A stretch of DNA of 64,000 nucleotides, from the NCBI RefSeq assembly GCF_900176365.1, contig NZ_FWXY01000013.1, positions 1-64,000 on the forward strand, written 5' to 3'. Position 1 is the stretch's first letter, and each line of letters starts with the position of its first letter. Positions 23,553 through 33,828 of this stretch are shown here, piece by piece. The translations under genes and the position numbers were made by a program. Under the pieces are notes generated by a model that saw nothing but the letters and a program-made list of their open reading frames with translations, ran no database searches and was not told the DNA's origin. This DNA comes from Desulfocicer vacuolatum DSM 3385. Its GTDB lineage: Bacteria > Desulfobacterota > Desulfobacteria > Desulfobacterales > Desulfobacteraceae.

Positions 23553-25358
23553 TTGTCTGTAAAGATAGAAAATATTAGAAATTTCAGTATTATTGCCCAC
23601 ATTGACCATGGTAAATCCACCCTGTCTGATAGATTGATTCAGCTGGCAGAAATTGTGTCAGACCGAGACTTTAAAGACCAGATGCTCGATTCCATGGACA
23701 TTGAACGGGAACGGGGGATCACCATTAAAAGCCAGACGGTGACCTTGCCTTACACCGCAGCGGATGGTGAAACCTATCTGTTGAACCTTATTGACACCCC
23801 GGGGCATGTGGATTTTTCCTATGAGGTTTCCCGGGCCCTGGCCTCCTGTGAAGGGGCCTTCCTGCTGGTGGATGCCAGCCAGGGGGTGGAGGCCCAGACC
23901 CTGGCCAATATCTACCTTGCCATGGAGCATGATTTGGAGATTGTGCCGGTGATCAATAAAATTGATCTGCCTTCGGCTGAAATTGAGTGGGCCAAGGATC
24001 AAATTGATGAAGATTTAGGCCTTGACGGGGACTCAGCTCTCCAGGTTTCTGCCAAAACAGGGCAGGGCGTGGAAGCGGTGTTTGAGGCTGCCGTAAATTT
24101 AATGCCCTCCCCTGAAGGGGACAGTAATGCCCCTTTGCAGGCATTGATATTTGATTCCCACTACGACCCCTACCGCGGTACCATTGTCCATGTTCGTATT
24201 TTCCACGGTACCATCAAAAAAGGGGATAAAATAAGCTTTTTATCCAACAACTCCCAGTATAAAGTGGAGGAGGTGGGGCTGTTTCAAATTGTGAGAAAAC
24301 CCATGGATAAACTTGAAGCCGGGCAGGTGGGATATATCATTGCCGGTATCAAGACCATCCGAGATGTGAGCTGCGGCGATACCGTCACCCTTGCGGAAAA
24401 CCCCTGTGTCCAGCCCATGCCCGGATTCAGAGAACCCAATCCCGTGGTTTTTTCATCCATGTATCCTGTGGCTTCCGATGATTATGCGGAACTCACCGAG
24501 GCCCTGGAAAAATTAAAGCTCAATGATGCCTCTTTGATATTTGAAAAAGATGCTTCTGCTGCCTTGGGATTTGGTTACCGGTGCGGTTTTCTGGGGCTGC
24601 TTCACCTGGAAGTGGTCCAGGAGAGGCTGGAACGGGAGTATGATATATCTTTGATCCTTACCTCACCGTCGGTGCAGTATGAGATCACCCGCAGTGACGG
24701 CACCGTTGAAATCATTGATAATCCGGCCCTTTATCCCGATCCCATGGAAATAGAGAAGACCCGGGAGCCTTTTATCAAGGCCGCCATTATTATTCCGGAC
24801 AGATACATGGGAGCAGTGATGCAGGTGTGTTTGGAACATCGTGGGGTAAGTACCAATTATCAATATCTCACCAGCAACCGCATTGAGATGAAATTTGATC
24901 TTCCCCTGGCCGAGGTGGTGTATGAATTTTATGACCGCCTGAAAAGTGTCACCCAGGGATACGGCTCCTTTGACTATGAAATTGCAGGATACCAGGAGAC
25001 TGATCTTGTAAAATTGGATTTTCTGGTCAATGGGGAACGTGTGGATGCCCTGTCCCAGCTGGTGCACCGGGACAAGGCTGTGGACCGTGCCAGAAATGCC
25101 TGTAAACAGCTCAGGGAGGAGATTCCCCGTCAGATGTTTAAAATTGCCATCCAAGGGGCCATCGGAGGAAAAATTATCTCCCGGGAGACCGTGTCTGCAT
25201 ATCGAAAGGATGTTACAGCCAAATGTTATGGCGGCGATATTTCCAGAAAGCGAAAACTTTTGGAAAAACAGAAAAAAGGAAAAAAGCGCATGAAAATGGT
25301 GGGCGCTGTGGAGATTCCCCAGTCCGCTTTTCTGTCAGTGCTTAAATCCGGTAAATAA
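23553..25358 (+). CDS. lepA: Elongation factor 4 (LepA), ribosomal back-translocase GTPase
   Basis: About 601 residues, the normal LepA length. G1 motif AHIDHGKST is near the N-terminus, G3 DTPGH and G4 NKID follow, and the LepA-specific C-terminus contains VTAKCYGGDISRKRKLLEKQKKGKKRMK. Start chosen: TTG at 23553, preceded by GAGG with a 5-base spacer, giving SVKIENIRNFSIIAHIDHG right after the start as in most LepA. A longer frame from 23505 has no ribosome site. It improves translation under ionic or cold stress by remobilising stalled ribosomes. Confidence 0.95.
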   Translation: MSVKIENIRNFSIIAHIDHGKSTLSDRLIQLAEIVSDRDFKDQMLDSMDIERERGITIKSQTVTLPYTAADGETYLLNLIDTPGHVDFSYEVSRALASCEGAFLLVDASQGVEAQTLANIYLAMEHDLEIVPVINKIDLPSAEIEWAKDQIDEDLGLDGDSALQVSAKTGQGVEAVFEAAVNLMPSPEGDSNAPLQALIFDSHYDPYRGTIVHVRIFHGTIKKGDKISFLSNNSQYKVEEVGLFQIVRKPMDKLEAGQVGYIIAGIKTIRDVSCGDTVTLAENPCVQPMPGFREPNPVVFSSMYPVASDDYAELTEALEKLKLNDASLIFEKDASAALGFGYRCGFLGLLHLEVVQERLEREYDISLILTSPSVQYEITRSDGTVEIIDNPALYPDPMEIEKTREPFIKAAIIIPDRYMGAVMQVCLEHRGVSTNYQYLTSNRIEMKFDLPLAEVVYEFYDRLKSVTQGYGSFDYEIAGYQETDLVKLDFLVNGERVDALSQLVHRDKAVDRARNACKQLREEIPRQMFKIAIQGAIGGKIISRETVSAYRKDVTAKCYGGDISRKRKLLEKQKKGKKRMKMVGAVEIPQSAFLSVLKSGK

Positions 25359-25445
25359 TACTGGCCACCTCTGCTATAAATTGCTATAGGATAAACGGTG
25401 TTCATGATGTTAAACCTATTATTTTATAACCAGGAGGAAGGTATC

Positions 25446-26018
25446 GTGGCCAAAAGAATATTTATCCTATTGCTGGCAGGGCTTTGCTTTGTTTTTACCC
25501 CCGGTATTCAGGCAAAAGAGCTCCAGGGGGTGTCGTTTCCCCAAGAAAAAATTGTTGACGGAAAAACCTTGACCCTTAACGGAGTGGCTTTGCGAAAGGC
25601 CCTGGGCATAATCAAGGTGTTTGCCGGAGGATTTTATCTGGAAACCCCCACCACCGATTATAAAACTGCCATTGAATCGGAACAGGTGAAATATTTTTAT
25701 CTGGAATATCTTACCAGTAAGGCCACGGCAAAAAAGCTCCAGGACGGGTTTCTTAAAAGTATTACAAAGGCCAACCCCCCTGAATTGGTTGCGGCCCAGC
25801 AGAAAAATATTGAGCTTTATGCTTCCTGGCTGGATCAGGACATGAAGCCCGGCAGCACTTCAGAATCAATCTATGTCCCGGGAAAAGGGCTGACCCTGAT
25901 TGTGAACGGTAAGACAAAGGGAACCATCAGCGATGTCTCCTTTGCCCGGATGTATTACCGTTACAGCCTGGGCAAAAAAGCCGATAAAAAATTGAGAAAA
26001 GGGTATCTGGGCTTGTAA
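25446..26018 (+). CDS. Secreted chalcone-isomerase-like protein
   Basis: 190 residues. It has an N-terminal signal peptide (AKRIFILLLAGLCFVFTPGIQAKEL), then a chalcone isomerase-like fold: LNGVALRKALGIIKVFAGGFYLETP, EYLTSKATAKKLQDGF and a TLIVNGKTKGTISD strand near the end. Bacterial members are periplasmic and have no known flavonoid reaction. They may bind fatty acids. The start is a GTG at 25446 because GGAGGAAGG lies just upstream, and an ATG frame from 25398 has no ribosome site. It may be co-transcribed with lepA. Confidence 0.82.
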   Translation: MAKRIFILLLAGLCFVFTPGIQAKELQGVSFPQEKIVDGKTLTLNGVALRKALGIIKVFAGGFYLETPTTDYKTAIESEQVKYFYLEYLTSKATAKKLQDGFLKSITKANPPELVAAQQKNIELYASWLDQDMKPGSTSESIYVPGKGLTLIVNGKTKGTISDVSFARMYYRYSLGKKADKKLRKGYLGL

Positions 26019-26053
26019 TTTTACTTTTTTTTTTATTAGAAAATAAAACTTCC

Positions 26054-26200
26054 GGGCAACCTCAGCAGAGCCACCCCCCGATGGGCAATAGGAACCGGAC
26101 AATTGAGCTGTCTACAGTTCCGGTCCGGGACCATTGCCCATCGGGGGGCGGCGGTATAATACCATTTGGCTCCGCGTCTACGACCCTATATTCGTTGTGT
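26054..26200 (-). repeat. Long-hairpin repeat, family B (intact)
   Basis: The same sequence as at 1910-2063 in inverse orientation: GGGCAACCTCAGCAGAGCC, arms CCCCGATGGGCAATAGG and CCATTGCCCATCGGGG, inner GGAACCGGACAATTGAGC, then GGCTCCGCGTCTACGACCC. The arms pair almost perfectly over about 17 bases. Confidence 0.88.
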
Positions 26201-26267
26201 TCGTAAGGAGATGTGGGTTTATATGAAACTCCAGCCAAAGCCCTGTAATAATTAGGGTTTTCATTTT

Positions 26268-26321
26268 TCATTGTGGGCAGGTCAAACCCCAATATGATCT
26301 GCCCGTGGCAGTTATATGAAA
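26268..26321 (+). repeat. Palindromic repeat, family A (partial)
   Basis: CATTGTGGGCAGGTCAAACC ... GATCTGCCCGTGGCAGTTATATGAAAA, the hairpin half of the unit. Its end runs directly into the terminator stem. Confidence 0.7.
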
Positions 26322-26366
26322 ACCGTTTCGGGATAATTAAAATTATTTCCGGAAACGGTTTTTTTA
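26319..26366. terminator. Bidirectional terminator between the chalcone-isomerase-like gene and leuA
   Basis: AACCGTTTC at 26321-26329 pairs with GAAACGGTT at 26352-26360, followed by a T tract on the plus strand. An inner palindrome around ATAATTAAAATTAT extends the stem. On the minus strand it sits directly after leuA. Confidence 0.8.
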
Positions 26367-26371
26367 TGTTT

Positions 26372-27919
26372 TTACAGACTCTGTTTTCGCACGGAGGTGG
26401 GATTTTCTTTGAGGTATTCCAGTCGGTTCAGCCCATTGATATAAGCCAGGGCGCTGGCAGTGAGAATGTCAGGGTCTGCCCCTTTACCCAGGGCCACCAT
26501 GCCGTCTTCACTGAGACGGACTGTTACTTCACCCTGGGCATCGGTACCTGCGGTGAGGGCGCTGATGGAAAAGCGCAGCAGTTCCGACTGGGTATGTGTC
26601 AGTTCTGAAATGGTGGCAAACACGGCATCAATGGGGCCGTTTCCTTCGGTGGTACCTTTCACCGTACGATTATGTATTTTCATGTGTACTGTGGCACAGG
26701 GATACACTGTTGTACCTGTGGATACATGGAGATATTCCAGTTGAAATACCTGGGAACTTCTTAAAACGCCTTCATTTACCAGGGCCTCAATATCCTCATC
26801 CTGGATGCTTTTTTTTCTGTCACAAAGGTGCTTGAATTTTTTAAAAACCATCTCCAGCTCTTCGTCGGAGAGATTGTAACCCATGTCTTCAATGTGGGAA
26901 TTTAACGCATGGCGACCGGAATGTTTTCCAAGAACCAGGGAGTTTTTGTTCAGGCCGATGGTTTCAGGCTTCATGATCTCATAGGTCATGGGATTTTTTA
27001 ACACCCCGTCCTGGTGAATTCCGGCTTCATGGGCAAAGGCGTTGGCCCCCACAATGGCGCGGTTGGGCTGCACCAGAATACCGGTGATCATGCTCACCAG
27101 ACGGCTGGTGGGGTAGATCCGTGTGGTATCAATGGAGGTGGTTTCCGGGAAAAAATTGGGACGGGTGTTCAGGGACATCACCACCTCTTCCATGGAGGTG
27201 TTGCCTGCCCGCTCCCCAATGCCGTTGATGGTTACTTCTGCCTGGCGGGCACCGGCCCGGATGGCGGCCAGGGTATTGGCCGTGGCAAGCCCGAGATCAT
27301 TGTGACAATGAACACTTAAAACAGCTTTATCCATATTGGGGGTGTTCTTCATTATGTATTTCACCAGATCGCTGAACTCTCCCGGGATGGCATATCCCAC
27401 GGTGTCAGGCAGGTTCAGTGTGGTGGCTCCGGCCTCTATGGCAGCCCCGAAAATTTTACACAAAAAATCAGGATTACTGCGGGAGCCGTCTTCGGCGGAA
27501 AATTCCACGTTGGGGGTGAGGGATGCTGCATGGGAAACAGCCTTTACGGCCGCTGCCACCACTTCATCCCTGGACATTTTAAGTTTATACTCCATGTGGA
27601 TGTCCGAGGTGGCAATAAAGGTGTGGATGCGGGGATTAACGGCCTGGCGTACGGCATCCCAGGCCATGTTGATATCATGTTCCGTGGCCCGGCAAAGGGC
27701 GGCAACCTGGGTCTTTTTCAAGGCCTTGGCCACCATTTCAACAGCTTTGAAATCGCCTTCGGATGCTGCTGGAAAACCGGCTTCAATGACATCCACCCCC
27801 AGCGCTTCAAGCTGGGTGGCAATGCGCAGTTTTTCCGCTTCGTTCATGCTGGCACCGGGGGATTGTTCACCATCCCTGAGGGTGGTGTCAAAAATAATGA
27901 TTCTATTGTCCTTAGTCAT
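26372..27919 (-). CDS. leuA: 2-isopropylmalate synthase
   Basis: Condenses acetyl-CoA with 2-oxoisovalerate, the first step to leucine. 515 residues, the length of LeuA type 1. N-terminal TIM barrel with TTLRDGEQSPG; metal and substrate residues in SVHCHNDLGLATAN and NGIGERAGN. The C-terminal regulatory domain (from about residue 390) suggests leucine feedback. Last gene of the minus-strand ilvD-ilvB-ilvH-cimA-leuA operon, 8 bases after cimA. Confidence 0.94.
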   Translation of the reverse strand: MTKDNRIIIFDTTLRDGEQSPGASMNEAEKLRIATQLEALGVDVIEAGFPAASEGDFKAVEMVAKALKKTQVAALCRATEHDINMAWDAVRQAVNPRIHTFIATSDIHMEYKLKMSRDEVVAAAVKAVSHAASLTPNVEFSAEDGSRSNPDFLCKIFGAAIEAGATTLNLPDTVGYAIPGEFSDLVKYIMKNTPNMDKAVLSVHCHNDLGLATANTLAAIRAGARQAEVTINGIGERAGNTSMEEVVMSLNTRPNFFPETTSIDTTRIYPTSRLVSMITGILVQPNRAIVGANAFAHEAGIHQDGVLKNPMTYEIMKPETIGLNKNSLVLGKHSGRHALNSHIEDMGYNLSDEELEMVFKKFKHLCDRKKSIQDEDIEALVNEGVLRSSQVFQLEYLHVSTGTTVYPCATVHMKIHNRTVKGTTEGNGPIDAVFATISELTHTQSELLRFSISALTAGTDAQGEVTVRLSEDGMVALGKGADPDILTASALAYINGLNRLEYLKENPTSVRKQSL

Positions 27920-27927
27920 GATTACCT

Positions 27928-29529
27928 CTATGTATTTAAGTTGTCAGTTGGTTGGTTTTGTAAAGAAAGCTTATATTGAAAACTGTCGGCCAGGGCCTGC
28001 CAGCTGGCTTCAATGATATCCTCGGAAACCCCGATGGTGTTAAAAATATCGTTTTCATCCCTGGATGAGATAATGACGCGGACCTTTGCATTGGTACCTG
28101 CATCTCCCTCCAGTACACGCACCTTAAAGTCAACCAGATGCATGGCATTAAGATCAGGAAATATATTGGTCAAGGCTTTACGAAGGGCATTATCCAGGGC
28201 ACTCACAGGCCCGTCTCCTTCGGCGGCCGTGATTTCAACGGTATCCCCCACCCGTATTTTAATCATGGCATGGGCATAGCATGGCCTTTCTTTATCCTTT
28301 TCAATGGTCACCCGAAAGGATTCAAGATCAAAATGGGGCTGGAATTGTCCAGTGAGTTTTTCCATGAGGATTTTTAAAGAGCCCTCTGCCACGTCAAACT
28401 GGTACCCTTCATCCTCAAGTTCCTTGATGTTGGAGACAATGCCATGGTGTTTTCGACTGTCTCCGTCAATGGCCACGCCCATTTCCCGGGCTTTATATTT
28501 GATGTTGCTTTTTCCCGACTGTTCCGACACCAGTACCCGCCTTGCGTTGCCCACCAGGACGGGGTCCATGTGTTCGTAAGCCCTGGCCTCTTTCATCACC
28601 GCACTGACATGGATGCCTCCTTTGTGTGCAAAGGCGCTGTGTCCCACAAAGGGACGGCTGTTCAAGGGGGTCATGTTGGCAGTTTCACTGACAAATCGGG
28701 ACAGCGGTCTCAGTTTTTTTAAATTGTCCAGGGAGCAGCAGTTCATCTGGAGTTTTAATCGAAGTATGGGCATGACGGCTGTCAAATCTGCGTTGCCGCA
28801 CCGTTCTCCATATCCGTTGATGGTACCCTGGACCATGGTGGCCCCGCATCGAACAGCTGTGACGGAATTGGCAACGGCCATGCCGCAGTCATTGTGGGCA
28901 TGGATGCCAAGGGCAATGGGTTCCTGAAAGCTTTTCTGGAGGGCTTTATCCACATCCCGGGTGATTTTTTCAATATCATGGGGCAGGGTGCCGCCGTTGG
29001 TATCACAAAGGATCAAGGTGCGGCAACCGCCGTCCACAGCAGATTTGAGGGTTTTCATGGCATATTCCGGATTGTCCAGATACCCATCGTAAAAATGTTC
29101 TGCATCATAAAAAACTTCCCGGTCATGATCCATCAAAAAGGCAACGCTTTCCCGGATCATGGCAAGATTTTCCTCAAGGGTAATTTCCATGATGTTTACA
29201 TGCAGATCCCATGATTTGCCGAAAATGGTCACTGTTCCCACACCGCAGCTTATCAACGCTTTAAGAGTGTCGTCTTTCTCCACAGGGGTATGGGGCCTCC
29301 GGGTGGAGCCGAAGGCTGTGATTTTACTGTTTTTAAATTGGGTCTGGGACACCAGTTCAAAAAAACGCATGGCATTGGGATTGGCACCGGGCCATCCGCC
29401 TTCAATATAGGGAATTGCCATATCGTCAAGTCGAAGGGCAATTTTGATCTTATCTTCAGGGGAGAAAAAGATATTTTCCCCCTGCATGCCGTCCCGGAGG
29501 GTGGTGTCGTATAAATTTACTGTTTTCAT
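27928..29529 (-). CDS. cimA: (R)-citramalate synthase
   Basis: Condenses pyruvate with acetyl-CoA to citramalate, giving 2-oxobutyrate for isoleucine without threonine deaminase. About 533 residues. It has YDTTLRDGMQGENIFFSPEDK at the N-terminus, then IEGGWPGANP, LCDTNGGTLP, HAHNDCGMAVAN and NGYGERCGNADL, all features of the CimA branch rather than LeuA. The start at 29529 (MKTVNLYD) was chosen because upstream residues to 29736 look non-coding and overlap ilvH. It ends TAG followed by one codon and TAA. The overlap with ilvH/leuA order supports isoleucine and leucine synthesis from one operon. Confidence 0.9.
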   Translation of the reverse strand: MKTVNLYDTTLRDGMQGENIFFSPEDKIKIALRLDDMAIPYIEGGWPGANPNAMRFFELVSQTQFKNSKITAFGSTRRPHTPVEKDDTLKALISCGVGTVTIFGKSWDLHVNIMEITLEENLAMIRESVAFLMDHDREVFYDAEHFYDGYLDNPEYAMKTLKSAVDGGCRTLILCDTNGGTLPHDIEKITRDVDKALQKSFQEPIALGIHAHNDCGMAVANSVTAVRCGATMVQGTINGYGERCGNADLTAVMPILRLKLQMNCCSLDNLKKLRPLSRFVSETANMTPLNSRPFVGHSAFAHKGGIHVSAVMKEARAYEHMDPVLVGNARRVLVSEQSGKSNIKYKAREMGVAIDGDSRKHHGIVSNIKELEDEGYQFDVAEGSLKILMEKLTGQFQPHFDLESFRVTIEKDKERPCYAHAMIKIRVGDTVEITAAEGDGPVSALDNALRKALTNIFPDLNAMHLVDFKVRVLEGDAGTNAKVRVIISSRDENDIFNTIGVSEDIIEASWQALADSFQYKLSLQNQPTDNLNT

Positions 29530-29680
29530 GGGACTCTTTTTTTCCTGCTTTTTATGGCAGGTCTCCTTGGGGTTTTCAATCGTATCTGCCATGCTTGTGT
29601 TAAGGCCGTTGACGGAAAAGAATATACCGGAAAACAAAACCATCAACCGGTATATTCTTTGACAGAAACAACTTGAACCA

Positions 29681-30178
29681 TTAAAGTTTTTTCTTTTCTC
29701 TGCCCAGTGCAATGGAGCCTGTGCGGGCGGTTTCAATGATTCCCATGGGCTTTAAAAGATCAATGAACGCCTCAAGCTTGCCCTCGTCTCCTGACATTTC
29801 AATGGTGTAGTGGTCCGGCCCCACATCCACCACCCGGCATCGAAAGATATCAACGATTCTGAGTATTTCCGCCCGGAGTTCCGGTCTTGCATGGACCTTT
29901 ATAAGAATCAGTTCCCTTTGGACATATTTTTTTTCTGTGAGATCACTCACCGTGATGACGTTGATTAATTTATGGAGCTGTTTTTTTATTTGCTCAATGA
30001 TATGCTCATCACCGTTGGTGACCATGGTGACCCTGGACAATTTCTGGTTCTCGGCTGTCTGGGCCACACTTAAACTTTCAATATTGTATCCTCTGCCACT
30101 GAACAGTCCGGCAATTCTGGAGAGAACCCCCGGCTCATTGTCCACAAGGATGGAGAGTAGATGTTTTTCAATTTTCAT
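29681..30178 (-). CDS. ilvH: Acetolactate synthase small (regulatory) subunit
   Basis: 165 residues. The N-terminal ACT domain (LLSILVDNEPGVLSRIAGLFSGRGYNIESLSV) binds valine for feedback inhibition, and the C-terminal part fits the usual IlvH second domain. It pairs with the large subunit encoded just upstream in the operon (30302-32002). The 123-base gap between them holds a piece of the family B repeat. Confidence 0.95.
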   Translation of the reverse strand: MKIEKHLLSILVDNEPGVLSRIAGLFSGRGYNIESLSVAQTAENQKLSRVTMVTNGDEHIIEQIKKQLHKLINVITVSDLTEKKYVQRELILIKVHARPELRAEILRIVDIFRCRVVDVGPDHYTIEMSGDEGKLEAFIDLLKPMGIIETARTGSIALGREKKKL

Positions 30179-30254
30179 TGGTTAAGCCTTTTGTCTTTGC
30201 AATTTAGCCTGGAAATGTAAAAATCTTCCCCGACATTTTCATTCCGGACAGAGC

Positions 30255-30290
30255 AGACGTCGGGGCGGTATAATACCATTTTTCATATAT
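30255..30290 (-). repeat. Family B repeat fragment
   Basis: CGTCGGGGCGGTATAATACCATTT is identical to the flank of the intact family B copies. The rest of the unit is absent. It lies inside the ilv operon between ilvB and ilvH. Confidence 0.6.
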
Positions 30291-30301
30291 GTTAAATGCT
30301 T

Positions 30302-32002
30302 TTACACCAGAAGCATCTCGTTGATGGCACCACCGGCGGGTACCATGGGATATACCAGTTCTTCCCGTTCCACCAAAAACTCCATGATCACGGTGCCCGG
30401 CAGATTTAATCCTTCTTTGAGGATGGATGCCACATCTTCGGGTTTGTCGGTTTTTAATCCGGTGGCTCCATAGGCCTGGGCAAGTTTTACAAAGTCCGGG
30501 GTCATTTCCATGTTGGTGGAGGCGTAGCGTTTGTCGTAGAACAGTTCCTGCCACTGGCGCACCATGCCAAGGTATCGGTTGTTGAGAATGACAATCTTAA
30601 CGGGCAGGTCCGCAGCAATGGCCGTCATGAGTTCCTGACTGTTCATCTGAATGCTGCCGTCCCCTGCCACGCACACCACTGTTTGATCCGGGCAGGCGGC
30701 CTTGGCACCAATGGCGGCGGGCAGACCAAAGCCCATGACGCCAAGTCCGCCGGAGGTGATAAAATGGTTGGGATGGTCAAAGTGATAATACTGGGCCGTC
30801 CACATCTGGTTTTGACCCACCTCTGTGGTGATGATTGCGTTGGGGCCGGCCAGTTCGTGAAGGGTGTCAATGACAAATTGAGGTTTGATCACATCAGGTC
30901 CCTGGGTGAACCGCTGGGGAGAGGTGGCCTTCCACTGGGCAATCTGGTCAATCCATTCTTGTCGGTTCATGGTGCTTCCGTTAATTTCTTCCGGATCTTC
31001 TTTGGCCAGAAGTTCATTGAGCAAGGCCAGGCTGATTTTGCAATCCCCCACAATGGGGCAGGTGGCTTCAACATTTTTATGGATGGACGTGGGATCAATG
31101 TCAATTTGAACAATGGTGGCACCGGCGGCAAATTTATCGGTTCTGCCCGTTACCCGGTCATCAAATCGAACCCCGGCAGAGATCATGAGATCACAGTTGG
31201 TAACAGCCATGTTGGCCCGGTAGGTGCCATGCATGCCGGGCATGCCCATCCACAGAGGATCAGATCCGGGAAAGGCCCCCAGCCCCATGAGGGAGGCTGT
31301 CACCGGCATTTGGGTGGTGCGGGCAAGCTGGGTGAGTTCCGGGGACGCTTTGGACAGCACCACCCCTCCTCCGGCAAAGATCACCGGTTTTTTTGCCTTT
31401 TTAATGAGTTTCACCACCTTGGCCAGCTGTTTTTTATTGGGATCATAGGTGGGTTTGTAGGAGCGCAGTTTTGCCTTTCCCGGGTCTTCAAATTCAATGG
31501 TGGCTGCCATGATATCCTTGGGAAGATCCACAAGCACCGGTCCGGGTCTGCCTGATGTGGCAATGTAAAAGGCATCATTAATGATTTTGGCCAGCTTTTT
31601 GATATCTTTTACCAGATAGTTGTGCTTTGTGCAGGGCCGGGTGATGCCCACAATGTCCACTTCCTGGAAGGCGTCATTGCCGATGAGGGCCGTGGGAACC
31701 TGACCTGTGAAAATCACAACAGGGATGGAATCCATGTAAGCCGATGCAATGCCGGTGATGGTGTTGGTGGCACCGGGGCCGGACGTCACCAGGGCCACCC
31801 CGACGCCGCCCTTGGCCCTTGCATAGGCATCTGCCATGTGAACCGCTGCCTGTTCATGGCGGACAAGGATGTGACGGAGATCATTGTGGTTTTCCAGTTC
31901 ATCATAAATATCAATGACAGCCCCTCCGGGATATCCGAAAATGGTGTCCACGCCCTGTTCTTTAATCATTTTTATCAGGATCTGTGCGCCTGTGAGTTTC
32001 AT
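30302..32002 (-). CDS. ilvB: Acetolactate synthase large (catalytic) subunit
   Basis: Thiamine-diphosphate enzyme that makes acetolactate and acetohydroxybutyrate for valine, leucine and isoleucine. 566 residues. The catalytic glutamate region is VRHEQAAVHMADAYARA, and the TPP motif is GDGSIQMNSQEL...NNRYLGMVRQWQ. AAGGAG lies upstream of the ATG inside the ilvD end, and the two genes nearly abut (1 base), so they are translated from one message. Confidence 0.96.
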   Translation of the reverse strand: MKLTGAQILIKMIKEQGVDTIFGYPGGAVIDIYDELENHNDLRHILVRHEQAAVHMADAYARAKGGVGVALVTSGPGATNTITGIASAYMDSIPVVIFTGQVPTALIGNDAFQEVDIVGITRPCTKHNYLVKDIKKLAKIINDAFYIATSGRPGPVLVDLPKDIMAATIEFEDPGKAKLRSYKPTYDPNKKQLAKVVKLIKKAKKPVIFAGGGVVLSKASPELTQLARTTQMPVTASLMGLGAFPGSDPLWMGMPGMHGTYRANMAVTNCDLMISAGVRFDDRVTGRTDKFAAGATIVQIDIDPTSIHKNVEATCPIVGDCKISLALLNELLAKEDPEEINGSTMNRQEWIDQIAQWKATSPQRFTQGPDVIKPQFVIDTLHELAGPNAIITTEVGQNQMWTAQYYHFDHPNHFITSGGLGVMGFGLPAAIGAKAACPDQTVVCVAGDGSIQMNSQELMTAIAADLPVKIVILNNRYLGMVRQWQELFYDKRYASTNMEMTPDFVKLAQAYGATGLKTDKPEDVASILKEGLNLPGTVIMEFLVEREELVYPMVPAGGAINEMLLV

Positions 32003-32003
32003 T

Positions 32004-33677
32004 TTATTGCTCCTTTAAGATGGCACCGTTGCCGGCGGAACTGACCTGCCGTGCATACCTTGCCATGTATCCCTTTTTAATTTTGGGTTCCGGTTTTTTC
32101 CATTGGGAAAGACGATGATTGATTTCTTCTTCTGACACCAGAAGCTCAATGGATTTTCCCGGAATATCAATTTTAATCTGGTCATTTTCCATCACCGCAG
32201 CCAGTGTTCCTCCCTGCATGGCCTCCGGAGAAATGTGGCCAATGGATGCGCCCTTGGACCCGCCGGAAAATCGACCGTCGGTGATCAATGCCACATCACC
32301 GTCAAGCCCCATGCCGGCAATGGCCGAGGTGGGGGTGAGCATTTCCCTCATGCCGGGTCCCCCTGCAGGGCCTTCATAGCGGATGACAATGACATCACCT
32401 TTGTTAATGCTGTTGGAGAGGATGGCTTCTGTGCCAGCTTCTTCGGAATCAAACACCCGGGCCGGACCCTGGTGGGTGAGCATCTCTTGTTTCACGGCCG
32501 ATTGTTTCACCACACATCCTTCCGGGGCAATGTTGCCAAAAAGAACGGCAAGTCCCCCCTCTTTGTGATAGGGATCATCAAAGGGGCGGATTATATTTTT
32601 ATCTTTTACGGTGACCCCTTTAAGATTATCAGCAAGGGATTTTCCCGTGGCAGTGATGCAGTCCCCTTGAACCAGGCCCTGTTCCAGCAGTATTTTCATG
32701 ACAGCGCCAATGCCGCCGGCATTGTAAAGATCCACAATGTGGTCTTTGCCCCCGGGGCTTAATGAGCATAGATGGGGGGTGATTTTACTGATCTCGTTGA
32801 TGAGATCAAGCTCAATATTAAGCCCTGCTTCATGGGCAATGGCCTTTAAATGAAGCACTGTGTTGGTGGAACAGCCCAAAGCCATGTCCACGGCCAGGGA
32901 GTTTTTAAATGCTTTTTCCGTTAAAATATCAAGGGGTTTTATATCTTGTTGATATAATTCCATCACGGCCATGCCCGCCTGTTTGGCCAGTCGGATTCTT
33001 TCGGACATGGGACCGGGAATGGTGCCGTTACCGGGCAGCCCCATGCCAATGGCTTCGGTGAGACAATTCATGGAATTGGCGGTGAACATTCCTGCACAGG
33101 ATCCGCAGGTGGGGCAGGCGGCATCTTCAATGAGGGTGAGTTCTTCTTCTGCCATTTTATCGGCACTCACCGCTCCCACGGCTTCAAACACGGAGATGAG
33201 GTCTATTTTCTTATTATGATCATGGGGGTGTTTTCCCGGCAGCATGGGACCGCCGCTGACGCAGATGGCGGGAATGTTCAGCCGGGCTGCGGCCATGAGC
33301 ATGCCTGGAACAATTTTGTCACAGTTGGGTACCATGACAATGGCATCAAAGGGGTGGGCCGTGGCTGAGACCTCTATGGAATCGGCAATGAGTTCCCGGC
33401 TGGCCAGGGAGTAATGCATACCCGCGTGGTTCATGGCAATACCGTCACACACCCCAATGGTGGAAAATTCCATGGGAGTTCCCCCGGCCATGCGGATGCC
33501 GGCCTTAACAGCTTCAACAATGGTGTCAAGGTGCATATGCCCGGGGATCAGCTCGTTGGCAGAGTTTGCAATACCCACCAGGGGTCTTTTAATTTCTTCA
33601 TCTGTGAACCCCACTGCTTTCATCAGACTTCTATGGGGTGCCCTGGCAATGCCTTTTTTTGCTATGTCACTTCTCAT
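32004..33677 (-). CDS. ilvD: Dihydroxy-acid dehydratase
   Basis: Iron-sulfur dehydratase for the fourth shared step of valine/isoleucine synthesis. 557 residues, normal. Cluster cysteines are in [10 protein letters not shown] and [19 protein letters not shown]. The substrate loop [19 protein letters not shown] is near the C-terminus. First gene of the operon, preceded by a leader peptide and terminator. GGAG precedes the start by 9 bases. Confidence 0.96.
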   Translation of the reverse strand: MRSDIAKKGIARAPHRSLMKAVGFTDEEIKRPLVGIANSANELIPGHMHLDTIVEAVKAGIRMAGGTPMEFSTIGVCDGIAMNHAGMHYSLASRELIADSIEVSATAHPFDAIVMVPNCDKIVPGMLMAAARLNIPAICVSGGPMLPGKHPHDHNKKIDLISVFEAVGAVSADKMAEEELTLIEDAACPTCGSCAGMFTANSMNCLTEAIGMGLPGNGTIPGPMSERIRLAKQAGMAVMELYQQDIKPLDILTEKAFKNSLAVDMALGCSTNTVLHLKAIAHEAGLNIELDLINEISKITPHLCSLSPGGKDHIVDLYNAGGIGAVMKILLEQGLVQGDCITATGKSLADNLKGVTVKDKNIIRPFDDPYHKEGGLAVLFGNIAPEGCVVKQSAVKQEMLTHQGPARVFDSEEAGTEAILSNSINKGDVIVIRYEGPAGGPGMREMLTPTSAIAGMGLDGDVALITDGRFSGGSKGASIGHISPEAMQGGTLAAVMENDQIKIDIPGKSIELLVSEEEINHRLSQWKKPEPKIKKGYMARYARQVSSAGNGAILKEQ

Positions 33678-33760
33678 TATATGCTTTCTCCTTTAAAACA
33701 TTTTTGAATCTGTTCAGGTCTCTTTGGATCTCCGGGACCAAATTAAGTTTGATAAAACTA

Positions 33761-33802
33761 AAAAAAGCCGTTATCAGCGCTGGGGCTGATAACGGCTTTT
33801 TT
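33761..33802 (-). terminator. Attenuator terminator of the ilv operon
   Basis: A 12-base perfect stem, GCCGTTATCAGC (33767-33778) with GCTGATAACGGC (33785-33796), a 6-base loop and A/T runs on each side. On the minus strand it ends in a T tract about 85 bases before ilvD and follows the leader peptide stop by about 30 bases. This position is that of a transcription attenuator. Confidence 0.88.
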
Positions 33803-33828
33803 AATAATTCTTAATGCTTATGCCACAG

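Larger units (their letters stand above)
26019..26371. other. Convergent intergenic region with hairpin repeats
   Basis: Lies between two genes pointing at each other. It holds a family B hairpin (26054-26200), a family A fragment (26268-26321) and a terminator (26319-26366). No gene was seen. Confidence 0.75.

Noticed and set aside
23141-23620. 159-codon frame on the minus strand before lepA
   Set aside because: Runs through the tandem family A repeats and the lepA promoter; repetitive sequence only.
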